A stretch of 64,000 nucleotides of DNA from Cherax quadricarinatus. Lineage: Eukaryota > Arthropoda > Malacostraca > Decapoda > Parastacidae. Below are positions 41,341 to 52,325 of the stretch, in pieces (the stretch's first letter is position 1; each line of letters opens with the position of its first letter). The notes beneath the pieces are model-generated. The model made no database searches. It saw nothing but the letters and a program-made list of their open reading frames with translations, and was not told the DNA's origin. Location: the NCBI RefSeq assembly GCF_038502225.1, contig NC_091378.1, positions 7,801,035-7,865,034 of the forward strand. Direction: 5' to 3'. A program made the translations under genes and the position numbers.

Positions 41341-42663
41341 TCAACAATTGCAAGACAGAGTCTCAACTCTTGGATTGTAGATGAACACTACCAGGTAACA
41401 GAGAATCAGGAACAAAATGACATCGATAAAAGCTAACATTATCAATTAGAAAGACCCGTCATGATTTGAGACTATGGAAGAACCGGTGTTAGGTGTGGGA
41501 AGTCGTTTTACTGTTGAGTCCTAACATGACTCCCGTTCATCTTTCTCTGGTTTTTGGTGGGATTGTTGCACTATTTTAGCTGCATTTTACATGGTAGAAT
41601 TTTCAGTCTGGATTGCTTTATCATATGTTTTATTATCTTGGTCATATTCTTCTGTGGGAGGTAGCAGTATTACCTCCCTGAGGGGTAATATCGGTCTTTC
41701 CTTCGCAAAAGCCGCAAAGATCGTGTTTACTCCTTTATCATGGAAAGTTTTCGTCTACATTTCCTCACGTTGGCCTGATTCTTTATTTTCTTTAGAATCT
41801 TCTTCTTGAGCATTAGCTACTACGGGCATCTCCGTGGTATCTGACCTCAAGCTCTCCTGAAGCTGAGGTACCACTGGAACATCTGGACCACGTTAGGCAG
41901 TGCCAGTGCCTAACACTTCATTATCGTATCTCATAAATTTCATGCGTATTTTAGTGCCTCCTAGGCACAGGGAGAATGTCGTCCTACAACTATCCATAAA
42001 TTCGTCAATATTCATAATTGTTTTCCCTCGAGTTTTTCCCTTAACTCTGAGTTTAAATTTAACTTCGGCGTTTTCGTTCTTTGCTTCTAAGGCAGAAAGA
42101 GACGCGACGGGCACAACTGTTTCCTTCTCTGGGTCCAGTGGGATTGTGGTAACCAACGTTTACTTTTTCCAGAAGGAAAAACGCGAGCCACTTTCTCTCA
42201 GGTAAATGAGTAAAGACTCGGATTCGTGCCTTATTCCAGGTTCGTCATACATTAATGTGAGAGCCACGCGGGGTTACGGAGTGTCTATTAAGTTGTCCGT
42301 CAATGCAAATTTTATCCTCGTATTACCCCACTCGTGGAAAAAATCGATCGGTTTGTAACTCTGGATATGAGACACCAACTGGCTTAGGTCGATCTGCCCA
42401 CATTACATCGTTTTATCACCTTTTCTAAATGTGATATTAACCTTCGCATCTTTGAACTCTTCATCTTGTAGCAATGGAAGTTGTGCGAAGTTGAAGGGCC
42501 CGAAAACGTATTCGTACACATGAGGTTTTGGCCCCTCACACCATTCAAAACCATTTAATATAATGTCTTGGAAAACATCGATTTTCTAAATACCAATTTA
42601 AATATTATTTGGTCTTCTGCCTACTTTATAGACATACGTTCTTCCAAATATGCTAACGTTCAT
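41341..42663 (-). pseudogene. Unidentified 441-codon frame with only TAA/TAG interruptions
   Basis: The minus-strand frame from ATG (42663-42661) to TGA (41343-41341) contains ten in-frame TAA or TAG codons (7 TAA, 3 TAG), no internal TGA and no visible frameshift. Between the stops the reading is compositionally protein-like: mixed, with acidic and basic stretches and a Ser/Gln/Glu-rich part around 41900-41740. A hydrophobic segment of about 20 residues near the end (LIMLAFIDVILFLILCYLVV) suggests a C-terminal membrane anchor. I do not recognise the family. Possibilities: a decayed gene in which Gln codons CAA/CAG became TAA/TAG, a captured gene from an organism that reads TAA/TAG as Gln, or a decayed viral or transposon gene. 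Neighbours are a CR1 pseudogene and tandem repeats, which give no functional hint. Confidence 0.5.
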
Positions 42664-42719
42664 TTTTATAATCGTTATTATATACCTGTGCAGTTTCCAA
42701 CGATAATAAGTACTATATA

Positions 42720-43019
42720 CAAGGCGAACTAAAATAGTAGATTTGGAACTGCTATAGGAGATAGTTGGAACTTATAGCTAACAGAGAATAATTGGATCTG
42801 ATAGCCTAGCAAAGCTGGAACTAACATAAAAAAGTCAGAGCAAAGGTAGGATAGATGGAGTAAATATAGGGTAGATGAAATTAGCATAGAAGAATTGGAA
42901 CTAACATAGGATAGCTTCAACTAATATGGGATAGAATTAATAAAGGAGAGTTAGCTCTTATGTTTAGCATAGGATAGCTGGAGGTAATGAGGATAAAGCT
43001 AATGTAGGAATAGCAGGGG
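42720..43019. repeat. Irregular GGAACTAACATAGGATAG-like repeats
   Basis: Degenerate units of about 20-30 bp around GGAACTAACATA and TAGGATAGATGGAG. Probably decayed relatives of the next array. Confidence 0.6.
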
Positions 43020-43158
43020 CAAATATAGGAGAGTTGGAGCTGATATAGGAGAGTTGGAGTTGATATAGGAGAGTTGGAGTTGATATAGGAGAGTTGGAGC
43101 TGATATAGGAGAGTTGGAGTTGATATAGGAGAGTTGGAGTTGATATAGGAGAGTTGGA
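43020..43158. repeat. 20-bp tandem repeat, ~7 copies
   Basis: Unit GATATAGGAGAGTTGGAGTT, with C/T variation at one position. Confidence 0.95.
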
Positions 43159-43239
43159 ACCATCGGCGGAGAGAACCAGATAACAATGAGGAAACTATAA
43201 GTAAATGAAGGAAACTTAGGTGATAATGTGGGAGAGAGA

Positions 43240-45310
43240 AGACAGTAGTGAAGATGATGGATGGTGAAGATGGAGGGTGAAGTAGTGAAGATGATGGATG
43301 ATGAAGTAGTGAAGATGAGGGATGGTGAAGTAGTGAAGATGATGGATGATTAAGTAGTGAAAATGATGGATGATGAAGTAGTGAAGATGATGGATGATGA
43401 AGTAGTGAAAATGATGGATGATGAAGTAGTGAAGATGATGGATGATGAAGTAGTGAAGATGATGGATGATTAAGTAGTGAAAATGATGGATGATGAAGTA
43501 GTGAAGATGATGGATGATGAAGTAGTGAAAATGATGGATGATGAAGTAGTGAAGATGATGGATGATGAAGTAGTGAAGATGATGGATGATTAAGTAGTGA
43601 AAATGATGGATGATGAAGTAGTGAAGATGATGGATGATGAAGTAGTGAAGATGATGGATGATGAAGTAGTGAAGATGATGGATGATGAAGTAGTGAAGAT
43701 GATGGATGATGAAGTAGTGAAGATGATGGATGATGAAGTAGTGAAGATGATGGATGATGAAGTAGTGAAGATGATGGATGATGAAGTAGTGAAGATGATG
43801 GATGATGAAGTAGTGAAGATGATGGATGATAAAGTAGCGAAGATGGTGGATGATGAAGTAGTGAAGATGATGGATGATAAAGTAGTGAAGATGATGGATG
43901 ATGAAGTAGTGAAGATGATGGATGATGAAGTAGTGAAGATGGTGGATGATGAAGTAGTGAAGATGATGGATGATAAAGTAGTGAAGATGATGGATGATAA
44001 AGTAGTGAAGATGATGGATGATAAAGTAGTGAAGATGATGGATGATAAAGTAGTGAAGATGATGGATGATAAAGTAGTGAAGATGGTGGATGATGAAGTA
44101 GTGAAGATGATGGATGATAAAGTAGTGAAGATGATGGATGATAAAGTAGTGAAGATGATGGATGATAAAGTAGTGAAGATGATGGATGATAAAGTAGTGA
44201 AGATGATGGATGATAAAGTAGTGAAGATGGTGGATGATGAAGTAGTGAAGATGATGGATGATAAAGTAGCGAAGATGATGGATGATGAAGTAGTGAAGAT
44301 GGTGGATGATGAAGTAGTGAAGATGATGGATGATAAAGTAGTGAAGATGATGGATGATAAAGTAGTGAAGATGATGGATGATAAAGTAGTGAAGATGATG
44401 GATGATGAAGTAGTGAAGATGATGGATGATGAAGTAGTGAAGATGATGGATGATGAAGTAGTGAAGATGATGGATGATGAAGTAGTGAAGATGATGGATG
44501 ATGAAGTAGTGAAGATGATGGATGATAAAGTAGCGAAGATGGTGGATGATGAAGTAGTGAAGATGATGGATGATAAAGTAGTGAAGATGATGGATGATAA
44601 AGTAGTGAAGATGGTGGATGATGAAGTAGTGAAGATGATGGATGATAAAGTAGCGAAGATGATGGATGATGAAGTAGTGAAGATGGTGGATGATGAAGTA
44701 GTGAAGATGATGGATGATGAAGTAGTGAAGATGATGGATGATGAAGTAGTGAAGATGATGGATGATGAAGTAGTGAAGATGATGGATGATGAAGTAGTGA
44801 AGATGATGGATGATAAAGTAGCGAAGATGGTGGATGATGAAGTAGTGAAGATGATGGATGATAAAGTAGCGAAGATGGTGGATGATGAAGTAGTGAAGAT
44901 GGTGGATGATGAAGTAGTGAAGATGATGGATGATGAAGTAGTGAAGATGATGGATGATGAAGTAGTGAAGATGATGGATGATAAAGTAGTGAAGATGGTG
45001 GATGATGAAGTAGTGAAGATGATGGATGATGAAGTAGTGAAGATGATGGATGATGAAGTAGTGAAGATGATGGATGATGAAGTAGTGAAGATGATGGATA
45101 CTGAAGTAGTGAAGATGATGGATGATGAAGTAGTGAAGATGATGGATGATGAAGTAGTGAAGATGATGGATACTGAAGTAGTGAAGATGATGGATGATGA
45201 AGTAGTGAAGACGACTGATGGTGAAGTAGTGATGATGACTGATGGTGAAGCAGTGAAGATGACTGATGGTGAAGCAGTGAAGATGACTGATAGTGAAGTA
45301 GTGAAGCTGC
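43240..45310. repeat. 24-bp minisatellite, ~86 copies
   Basis: Unit GATGATGGATGATGAAGTAG plus TGAA. Single-base variants (GAA to AAA, GATG to GGTG, GTG to GCG) are shared by groups of units. Several frames on both strands stay open for hundreds of codons (for example MMDDEVVK repeats) purely because of the 24-bp period. No start context, leader or domain supports a gene. Confidence 0.97.
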
Positions 45311-45546
45311 ATTCCTCACAATGGCTATACATAATCCATACAATCTACATGCAGTTACATGCATAATCCATGCAACGTATATCTAAAAACAAGGATCGTA
45401 CGATATATATCTCATACACATTGCCATGTGTATGATATATATTGCAATATGTTTGAGATATATATTAATGCACAATACACGCTGGTGGGAGGCATTTAGA
45501 AGACAGGAGCTTTCAGACACCAATCAACTTATCAATCTCAATTTCT
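45311..45546. other. No feature recognised
   Basis: Contains TATGATATATATTGCAATAT-like short palindromes. Nothing more. Confidence 0.3.
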
Positions 45547-45866
45547 TTGTAGTAATATGAACATTAAAATGGTATAAAATACCGACAGATTGTTAGGTAA
45601 GACACATATGCAACAGTTAGGTATCTTTATTTCGAAACGTTTCGCCTACACAGTAGGCTTCTTCAGTCGAGTACAGAAAAGTTGATAGAAGCAGAAGATA
45701 CTTGAAGACGATGTAATCAGTCCATCAGTGATGGACTGATTACATCGTCTTCAAGTATCTTCTGCTTCTATCAACTTTTCTGTACTCGACTGAAGAAGCC
45801 TACTGTGTAGGCGAAACGTTTCGAAATAAAGATACCTAACTGTTGCATATGTGTTGTAGTAATATG
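45547..45866. mobile_element. Hairpin element, ~125-bp arms, 13-bp TSD
   Basis: The direct repeat TTGTAGTAATATG at 45547-45559 and 45854-45866 flanks the insert. Arms meet near 45729 and are essentially perfect out to about 45602 and 45853. The forward arm has CTGAAGA (45790-45796), stem GCCTAC/GTAGGC, GAAACGTT, TCG pairing with CGA, and AATAAAGATACC. The tail (ACCGACA) lies on the left, so the element is inserted in reverse relative to 9389-9666. Confidence 0.85.
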
Positions 45867-45974
45867 TTGGTAGACAGCAACCACCCAGCAAGGTACCACT
45901 TTCTTGCTAAATAAGTCTGTAACGACAATTTGCAATTGTTTTGCACTCTGCCTCACAAAACAGTAATAATATAA

Positions 45975-46345
45975 ACCATGGAACTGGTGTGGTTTGAACC
46001 CGTGGCGAGTAAGTCCCAAAACTCCAGGCCAGTGGGTAAGCCACTTGACCATCGTTTCAAATCCTCTCCCTTTCCATGGTTTTATTCTCTGATTGCATTA
46101 CTGGTGTCTTTTCTTTCTCAAAAACTTAAGATGACAGCTACAGCTTTCTACTACTGCTTACATCTTGTCAGAGAAATAAGGAGTGAAAAATATTATACCA
46201 CGGGTGGGGTTAGAACCCGCGATCAGAGAGTCCCAAAACTCCAGACCGACGCGTTAGCCACTGGCTGACGGGTCGGTCTTCTAACCCCACCCGTGACATA
46301 GTATATCTGCAATCGTGTCATTACGATTTCGTGAATCAAATAAGG
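45975..46345. mobile_element. tRNA-SINE copies in inverted arrangement
   Basis: A reverse head at 45975-46060 (TGGTTTGAACCCGTGGCGAG) and a second reverse head at 46196-46265. The latter is followed by a forward B-box part and the tail CAATCGTGTCATTACGATTT (46310-46330). Confidence 0.65.
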
Positions 46346-46699
46346 AGTGATTGGTGAAATAAAGTAAAGAGGGTGATAAATAAGAAAAATTTAATACAGA
46401 AGAGGTTTTTACAGTGTATTAGTGATGTATGGAGGAAGGAATATATGGAGAGAAAAATAATCGTTGAAAGATTGGAGAGTGTAAAGGAGGGGCAGTGATA
46501 GAGGAGGGGTGGGGGTTAACGAAAAATAATTGCAGAGAAGACGAAGTCTTGGAGCGAGATTAATAAGCTGATAACCTAGGAAACAGGTGGATTGAACAGT
46601 TCAGAACATAAGAGGAAAATCATTAGATAGGGAGGTTTAGATACAGGGAAGATGGTGGGAATATTTTGAGTTGATAAATTATGCTGGAGAAATGGAGGC
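46346..46699. other. Possible decayed RTE 5' part
   Basis: Purine-rich sequence upstream of the RTE pseudogene. It may be further element sequence, but I cannot align it by eye. Confidence 0.3.
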
Positions 46700-47340
46700 A
46701 GTTATTTCGACTAATGGGCAAGAAGTTATAACTTCTTATAAGAATGAGGAAAAGGCAAATGTGAGTGAGGGTAAAGTGGATGAGGCAGTGAGTAGGATGA
46801 AAGTGGGTAAAGCAGCTGGGAGAGATCGGATCAACACATATATTTGAAGGACGTGTGGATATATTGTTGGAGTGATTAGTATATTTTAGTACATGCATGA
46901 AAGGAGGGAGGGTATTTTGGGACTGACAGAGAACATGTATGGTTCCTTTGTATAAGGGAAGAGGAGCTAAACATGTGTAATAATGAAAGGAGAATAAGCC
47001 TGTTTAAAATTCTAGGTAAGGTGTTTGGTATAGTTACTAGTTGAAGATTGAGACTCTTATGCAACAAATGGGAATCTTTATTGTGGAAACGTTTCGCCAC
47101 ACACTAGCGATTCCTATATGCTGCATAAATGTCTCAATCTTCAACTTGTCGGTTTTCAAAACCATTCATCACAAGAGTTACAAGTTCCAAAATAAGGGTA
47201 AGCCAAATAAGATTACAGAGGAACAAAGAGGTCTCAGAAGCATCGAATGTGTAAACAGTGTTTAAATTGAAGCATATATGTGAACAATATTTCGATGAAG
47301 GTAAGGATCGTTTTTTGTTGCATTTATGGACCTCCAGCAT
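46700..47340 (+). pseudogene. RTE-like RT copy, decayed
   Basis: Aligns with the start of the 770-2296 ORF: GTGGATGAGGCAGTGAGTAG matches SVGEVREAVG, then AAAGCAGCTGGGAGAGAT matches GKAAGID, GGTTCCTTTGTATAAGGG matches VPLYKG, and GCATTTATGGACCT matches AFMDL. Multiple stops and shifts are present. A hairpin element interrupts it at 47043-47175. Confidence 0.7.
47032..47186 (-). mobile_element. Hairpin element with 11-bp TSD inside RTE
   Basis: AGTTACTAGTT (47032-47042) and AGTTACAAGTT (47176-47186) are direct repeats differing at one base. The insert has GGAAACGTTTCGCCACACAC in reverse orientation, then a 3' part with GTCTCAATCTTCAACTTGTC, the tail shared with 25444-25686. The forward motif is largely deleted. 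Confidence 0.75.
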
Positions 47341-47417
47341 TTACAGACTTCCGACAGAAGAGAGCGCGTTTAAATTAAGACGTACACAACTCTGCTAAAT
47401 CTTTCAGACAAGTATAG

Positions 47418-47969
47418 AATTACTGGCAGGATCAGGTAGGAATTCAGATCATGAACCATTCGCGATTTCACTCTAACTCGGCTTGTATTTACACAATTGG
47501 CACAACATTATTTGAAGGCTACAAACGTTGTTCTAGAGAGGTACTGCCAGAAAATGTCAGGACAGTGTTACGCCTGTCAAGCTATGGCGCTTACATGACA
47601 TTCCTGCAAAGAATCGAGATTTCAGTGAATATCAGTTCTGCCACCTGTAACCATATACTCTGTTGGTGGTGGCAAGTTGGAACAAGGAACGGGTTCAGGA
47701 AAGTTGGATGGAATGTCGGTACAGTGCGCTCTGTGTACGTATTTCCCCACGATGAAAGTTCTAAATTCTACATTAGAATAGACAGTAAACATTCCATTGA
47801 TTCATTAGAGTTGAGACACAGTTTTGAGCAAAGCCGAAGTAACAGTGCATTTGCAGATGTGTCACGATCATCCAGAGAGACAGCGTATACATTTATAGAC
47901 GAATTTGGATTCTATACCTGGAAGCTTGCTGTCTCCCTACACAAATATATAAACAGGGCACAAATATAA
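47418..47969 (+). CDS. Unidentified ORF, 172 codons from ATG
   Basis: The frame is open from 47418; the first ATG is at 47451 and a TAA follows at 47970. The composition is mixed and not repeat-derived, with a Trp/Cys cluster (CNHILCWWWQVGTRN, about residues 66-80) and two Ser/Arg-rich stretches. No signal peptide, membrane segment or domain is recognised. It lies between an RTE pseudogene and a hairpin relic. Codon use appears ordinary. It could be a short host exon, a remnant of a viral or transposon gene, or chance. Confidence 0.3.
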   Translation, partial: NYWQDQVGIQIMNHSRFHSNSACIYTIGTTLFEGYKRCSREVLPENVRTVLRLSSYGAYMTFLQRIEISVNISSATCNHILCWWWQVGTRNGFRKVGWNVGTVRSVYVFPHDESSKFYIRIDSKHSIDSLELRHSFEQSRSNSAFADVSRSSRETAYTFIDEFGFYTWKLAVSLHKYINRAQI

Positions 47970-48124
47970 ATTACGAAATATTACGGAGATACTCTTTAAA
48001 ATATTTCTTCCTGTACTGATGGTAGACTGCACGAAAATTATCCAAGAAACAGAATATTTTTCAACTGGCAACATCCAGCAATTAATGACGAATGAAAAAC
48101 GGACTGAAAGATTTACTTTAGAAA

Positions 48125-48245
48125 GACAACCAGCAAAACAAGACTTTATTAATTCAATGTTTCGCTCTAAGGAAAGCTCTCCTTATAGCGAAACGTTTGC
48201 TCAATAAAGACCTGTTCTTCTACACGCGTCTTTATTCTTCAACAA
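48125..48245 (+). mobile_element. Hairpin-element relic
   Basis: GACTTTATTAATTCAATGTT and TTCGCTC on one side, and AGCGAAACGTTTGCTCAATA plus AAGACC on the other, are arms of a small hammerhead-like hairpin. Stem II is degenerate. Confidence 0.55.
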
Positions 48246-50551
48246 AAAAAATTGAGGGACACCACAAGGTAAGTACCAAGACAAACACACGGGAAGAAAC
48301 AAACATTTTATGCAAATTTCCTTGCAGGTATGACAATAATATAATTAAATTCCTTTCCTCGACTCCAGCGTCATCAAAAAGAGCTTCAGCTTAAGTACAC
48401 TTCACCCCGCCATCATCCAATGAAACTCGTAATATTTACAGTGTTTCCCAAAACAATTCATGGTTGCCATGACGAGGGTTTCTTTGCCCATCTGCAGTCA
48501 GGTCAATGGTCATTCTGAGAGCCAATATAAGGTCATTTTGTGATAATCGTCGCCGTCAGGAGCACTCAAGGAGCTCAAGTGAACTCACTTCGGGCTAAGA
48601 GGTGAGGAGTGAGATAAGAGGCCAGAATGACCCAATGCACGACTCTGGTCTTATCGCCAAAAACGTCGAAGAGCAGTTACGACTCTTAGCGAGATATCCG
48701 GGTTGATGAGATCTTCCGCGAGATAAGAGAGGGAAAGAGAGATGCGGGATGGTGACAGAAAGAGAAGTGAAAAGAATGGAGTAATGGGAAGCAGAGGCGT
48801 GGAAGAGAGTGAAAGTGAGTGAGAGAAGTAGATCGGGGTAAGGTAGTGGAAAAGGGAAGAGTGGAAAGGATGGAGAAATGGAAAGGGATGAGGAAGTGGA
48901 AAAGAAAGAAGGGGAAAGGGGCGAGATGCTGGGCAAAGGGAAGAACGGAAGGGGCTAAGGGAGAGGAGAAACTGGTGTTTTATTTTGAACACATTGACCG
49001 TATTTCACCAAGGAAGAGTAATAAAAATATAAGATAAAATACATTCACCAACAATCGCTTCCTTACTACTTTTCCAGAACAGTAACACCACCCGACTAAT
49101 TGTGGAGGCAACCCGACTAATTGTGGAGGCACTGTTCACACCTCAAACTCGAATCCAGATAATCGGCTTGCCAGAATTACTTTATATTTATTAAAAAATT
49201 CCCCATTCCAACTGCAACTGAATCTACAAAGTTTTCGTTTTGTTTTGTCTCCCAAGAGGTTAATTTGCTGCGGTCCCCATATATGTCCCGTAAACGGCAA
49301 CGCAAGGGCATACAGATAACTGAGTTGGCCCTGAAAAAGGACAGACACACTCTACCTTCAGGAATTTATAAATTAAAAAATTTATCTATGCTCTATATTC
49401 CTGAATAGCTGGACACTCACATAGTGTTCAAGAAAGTGACCATTAAGATGACTGAATGCCACCTATACATGCTAGTAGTTGTATGATCCTTTTCCTGGAT
49501 ACTGTACACTAGAGTTGAAAATATGATACCGTTCAGATGAGGTGTGAAATTATAAAACGAAATCCTTGGAGGAAGATAAAAAAAAAACTGGAAATCACTT
49601 AAAAATTCTTTGGGGTAAGCCAGATTTCACCTGAGAATCCCGACCTCATCCCTCTTCTCCTGTGACTCTACTCCTGCAAATAGAGCTTCGTAAGTCCAAC
49701 AGGCTATGACTCTACTCCTGCAAATAAATCTTGGTAAGTCCAACTAGATAATTACAACTAGGGGTGAACAACTAGATAACTGAGGAAAGATTTTTCGGTG
49801 CAACAGAGAAATGAACGCAAGTAAACAATGAGAGGCCTTGAAGCATGCACGGGACAGAAGCTGTACGAACCCAGTTTTGCTTGCAGGGAAGGGATGATGC
49901 TCGAGCCAGTGACTGGGAGACGTTGAAACTTATCATACTTGTTTCAAGGGAAGGAAGTGTACCGTTAACTCCTTGAGTCAAGAGCCCTTTAATAGCATCA
50001 ACGAAATCTAGAGGACATAACGGTTTCTTTAAACTTTACTTAAACTTTAAATTTGGTTAAGTTACGTAGAGTTTTGTTAGACCAACTTAAATTAAGTTTG
50101 ATTAGATTAAGGCCGGTTAGGGAAGGTTATACGAACCTCTACCACTTACATTTAATTACAAATACGCAACTGAAAATAAAATATCTACAATACGTGTAGC
50201 AACAAGATGGTCGAAAATAAATAAGAAACCTGTCAAATCAGTATAAAATAGCAACTAGTTGCTGAAATAAATATATGCAAATTTTGGGAATTATTACTGC
50301 GGATAAAAATATTCACAATAATAATTTGAGAGAAAATGTTTTGATTAGTGGGTGACAGCCAAAACCCACATAGGCGTGGGTCACCCTTGTTAGTATCACC
50401 CACGAAAATATTTCTCGCTAGGAAAAGCAATGGAGAAGAGAGGCGAGTATGAGAGGGAGGGGAGAGGAAAAAAATTATACTTATTTGGAAGAGGAATTTT
50501 TATTTGGAAAATTTGGGTAGTGTATGCTGCGGCTTTACTCACAGTTCCTAA
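48246..50551. other. No gene recognised
   Basis: 48700-48980 is GA-rich. At 49090-49130 a CCCGACTAATTGTGGAGGCA unit occurs twice. At 49650-49745 a TGACTCTACTCCTGCAAATA segment is duplicated. Frames are short and lack domains. Confidence 0.35.
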
Positions 50552-50812
50552 GTGTAAACACCCCCAGCATGCTGCTGGGTATGATAGTTACTTAGTGGGC
50601 AAATCTCATAGTGTTACTAAACTATTTTTGCTAGTGGGATCTCCCGCAGCGTGTTGCTGCCCTACTCTAAATGATAGCTACCTAGTGAGAACACCTGCAG
50701 TGTGTTGCAGCCCTATTCTGAATGACAGTTACTTAGTGAGAACACCTGCAGTGTGTCGCAGCCTTACTCTAAATGATAGTTACTTAGTGAGAACACCTGC
50801 AGTGTGTTGCTA
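50552..50812. repeat. ~51-bp degenerate tandem repeat, ~5 copies
   Basis: Units contain GATAGTTACTTAGTGAGAAC and ACCTGCAGTGTGTTGCAGCC. The 134-codon frame over it reads as repeats (NDSYLVRTPAVC). Confidence 0.9.
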
Positions 50813-52194
50813 CACTCTTCGATGTGAACAATAGCTGTATTCCCGTTACATTCCATCACTCAGAATGGGTTTCTTTAACCAAGTGATAAAATAATGAGAG
50901 AAGGCGGAGAGACAAAATGATGGAAAGAAAAAAAGACAAAATGAGGGACATAAAGTAAACTGTAGACACAAAATGTTTGAGGAAGAGAGAGAAAATGGAA
51001 GGACATGACAATGATAAATCGGAAGATATTAACAGAGAAGGAAAGAAGAGGTGATTTAGTGAGTGTTATGCGATATAGGTATTCAAAATACTGATGATTT
51101 ATGAGAATCATATCCGTCCCCTTTGCAGTGACAGCCCCCTGAGAGAATAAATTAATATTTTTCTTTGACAGCTGGTTTCGAGCCTCTGGCGAGAGCTGCT
51201 AGAGTAACCAGTCAACTAAGGCGAGTGACAAAGACCAGTTTAATTTACCTACAAGTTATTCGGTCTCGCCACATGACCGTGACCGAATAACGTGTTGCCG
51301 AAAATACTGAAAAAACGAACGCTGCAAAATAAAACTTAATCGGAACAACGTTTGGCTCTGTTAGAATCAATGATTTAGAAGAGATTTTTAGAGGTATAGC
51401 AGAGGGAAGAGTTGTACCAATAAAAGCTTGTTCAGTAGCGACTCGTGTCTCAATGGTACAGATATAATAAATTAGACAAACGTGCATTATCTCGGTACTC
51501 TACTACGTAGACATTTCTCCAATCATTGCCTTTATCAATACAATATAGAAGTTTTGGAAGGCGGAAGATTAGTTATTCATAACAACCACTAATTGGCGAA
51601 ACATCGACATAATAAAAACGATGCAAATGTGTTATACACCATTGATATTCAGTACAGGTACGGAACAGGTCGTCTTACAACTTACTTGTGCCAGGTAATT
51701 TTACCTAGAAAAATGTAAGAACGACCTTAATTACCTGTACATTGTTAGCCAAATAACACAAGAATGGAACACAGGAGAAGATTACGAATACCATAATGAA
51801 AAGAGAAACAATAATGAAAACGTTAAGGCATTAAGAAAAGAGGTAAAACGTGAAGGAAAAAAAACAAAATAAAACAAAGAAACAACCCTAAATAGCGAAA
51901 ATAGAAAATAATTTAGTAAAAAAACAAAAAGAATTTTTAACTTCAAACATGTTTAAAAACACAAGAAGAATTTTTAACTTGAAACAAGTAACTTAGAATT
52001 AAGAGGAAAAAAATGCTGCCTTAAGAACCTGCAAGATGCATTAGAGACTTCTGGGAATCCATTAGTAAGAAGGAATAAAGGAACTAATAATATAGTTTAA
52101 AAAATAATAATGATAATTATTTTATATTTAGCTAAAAAACAATAAGGGTGAATGTGTATATAATATATAGTGATTATTACTGTAACCACGAACG
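50813..52194. other. Mostly unannotated; hairpin relics
   Basis: At 51340-51440 (GGAACAACGTTTGGCTCTGT) and 51590-51620 (TTGGCGAAACATCGACATAA then TAAAAACG) there are decayed hammerhead-like pieces. No gene is recognised. Confidence 0.4.
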
Positions 52195-52325
52195 AGTGGT
52201 ATTTAATCATTAACAACACTGCGACTAGCCGAGGATTCGAACCCGTGTCGTTTTGACCCACTTCATGGTGAGCGAAAATCGCAAGATGTTCTAACCCACA
52301 GAACCACTTTAGTAATGTATACAGG
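52195..52325 (-). mobile_element. tRNA-like SINE head
   Basis: The minus strand carries GACACGGGTTCGAATCCTCG, a near-consensus B-box, with an A-box-like GGTTCTGTGGGTTAGAACA upstream. Confidence 0.6.

Noticed and set aside
41591..41809. Plus-strand 72-codon hydrophobic frame
   Set aside because: It is the antisense shadow of the longer minus-strand frame at 42663-41341, whose composition is more protein-like.
42917..45366. 815-, 698-, 589- and 580-codon frames
   Set aside because: By-products of the 24-bp array, with the same peptide repeat throughout and equal openness on both strands.
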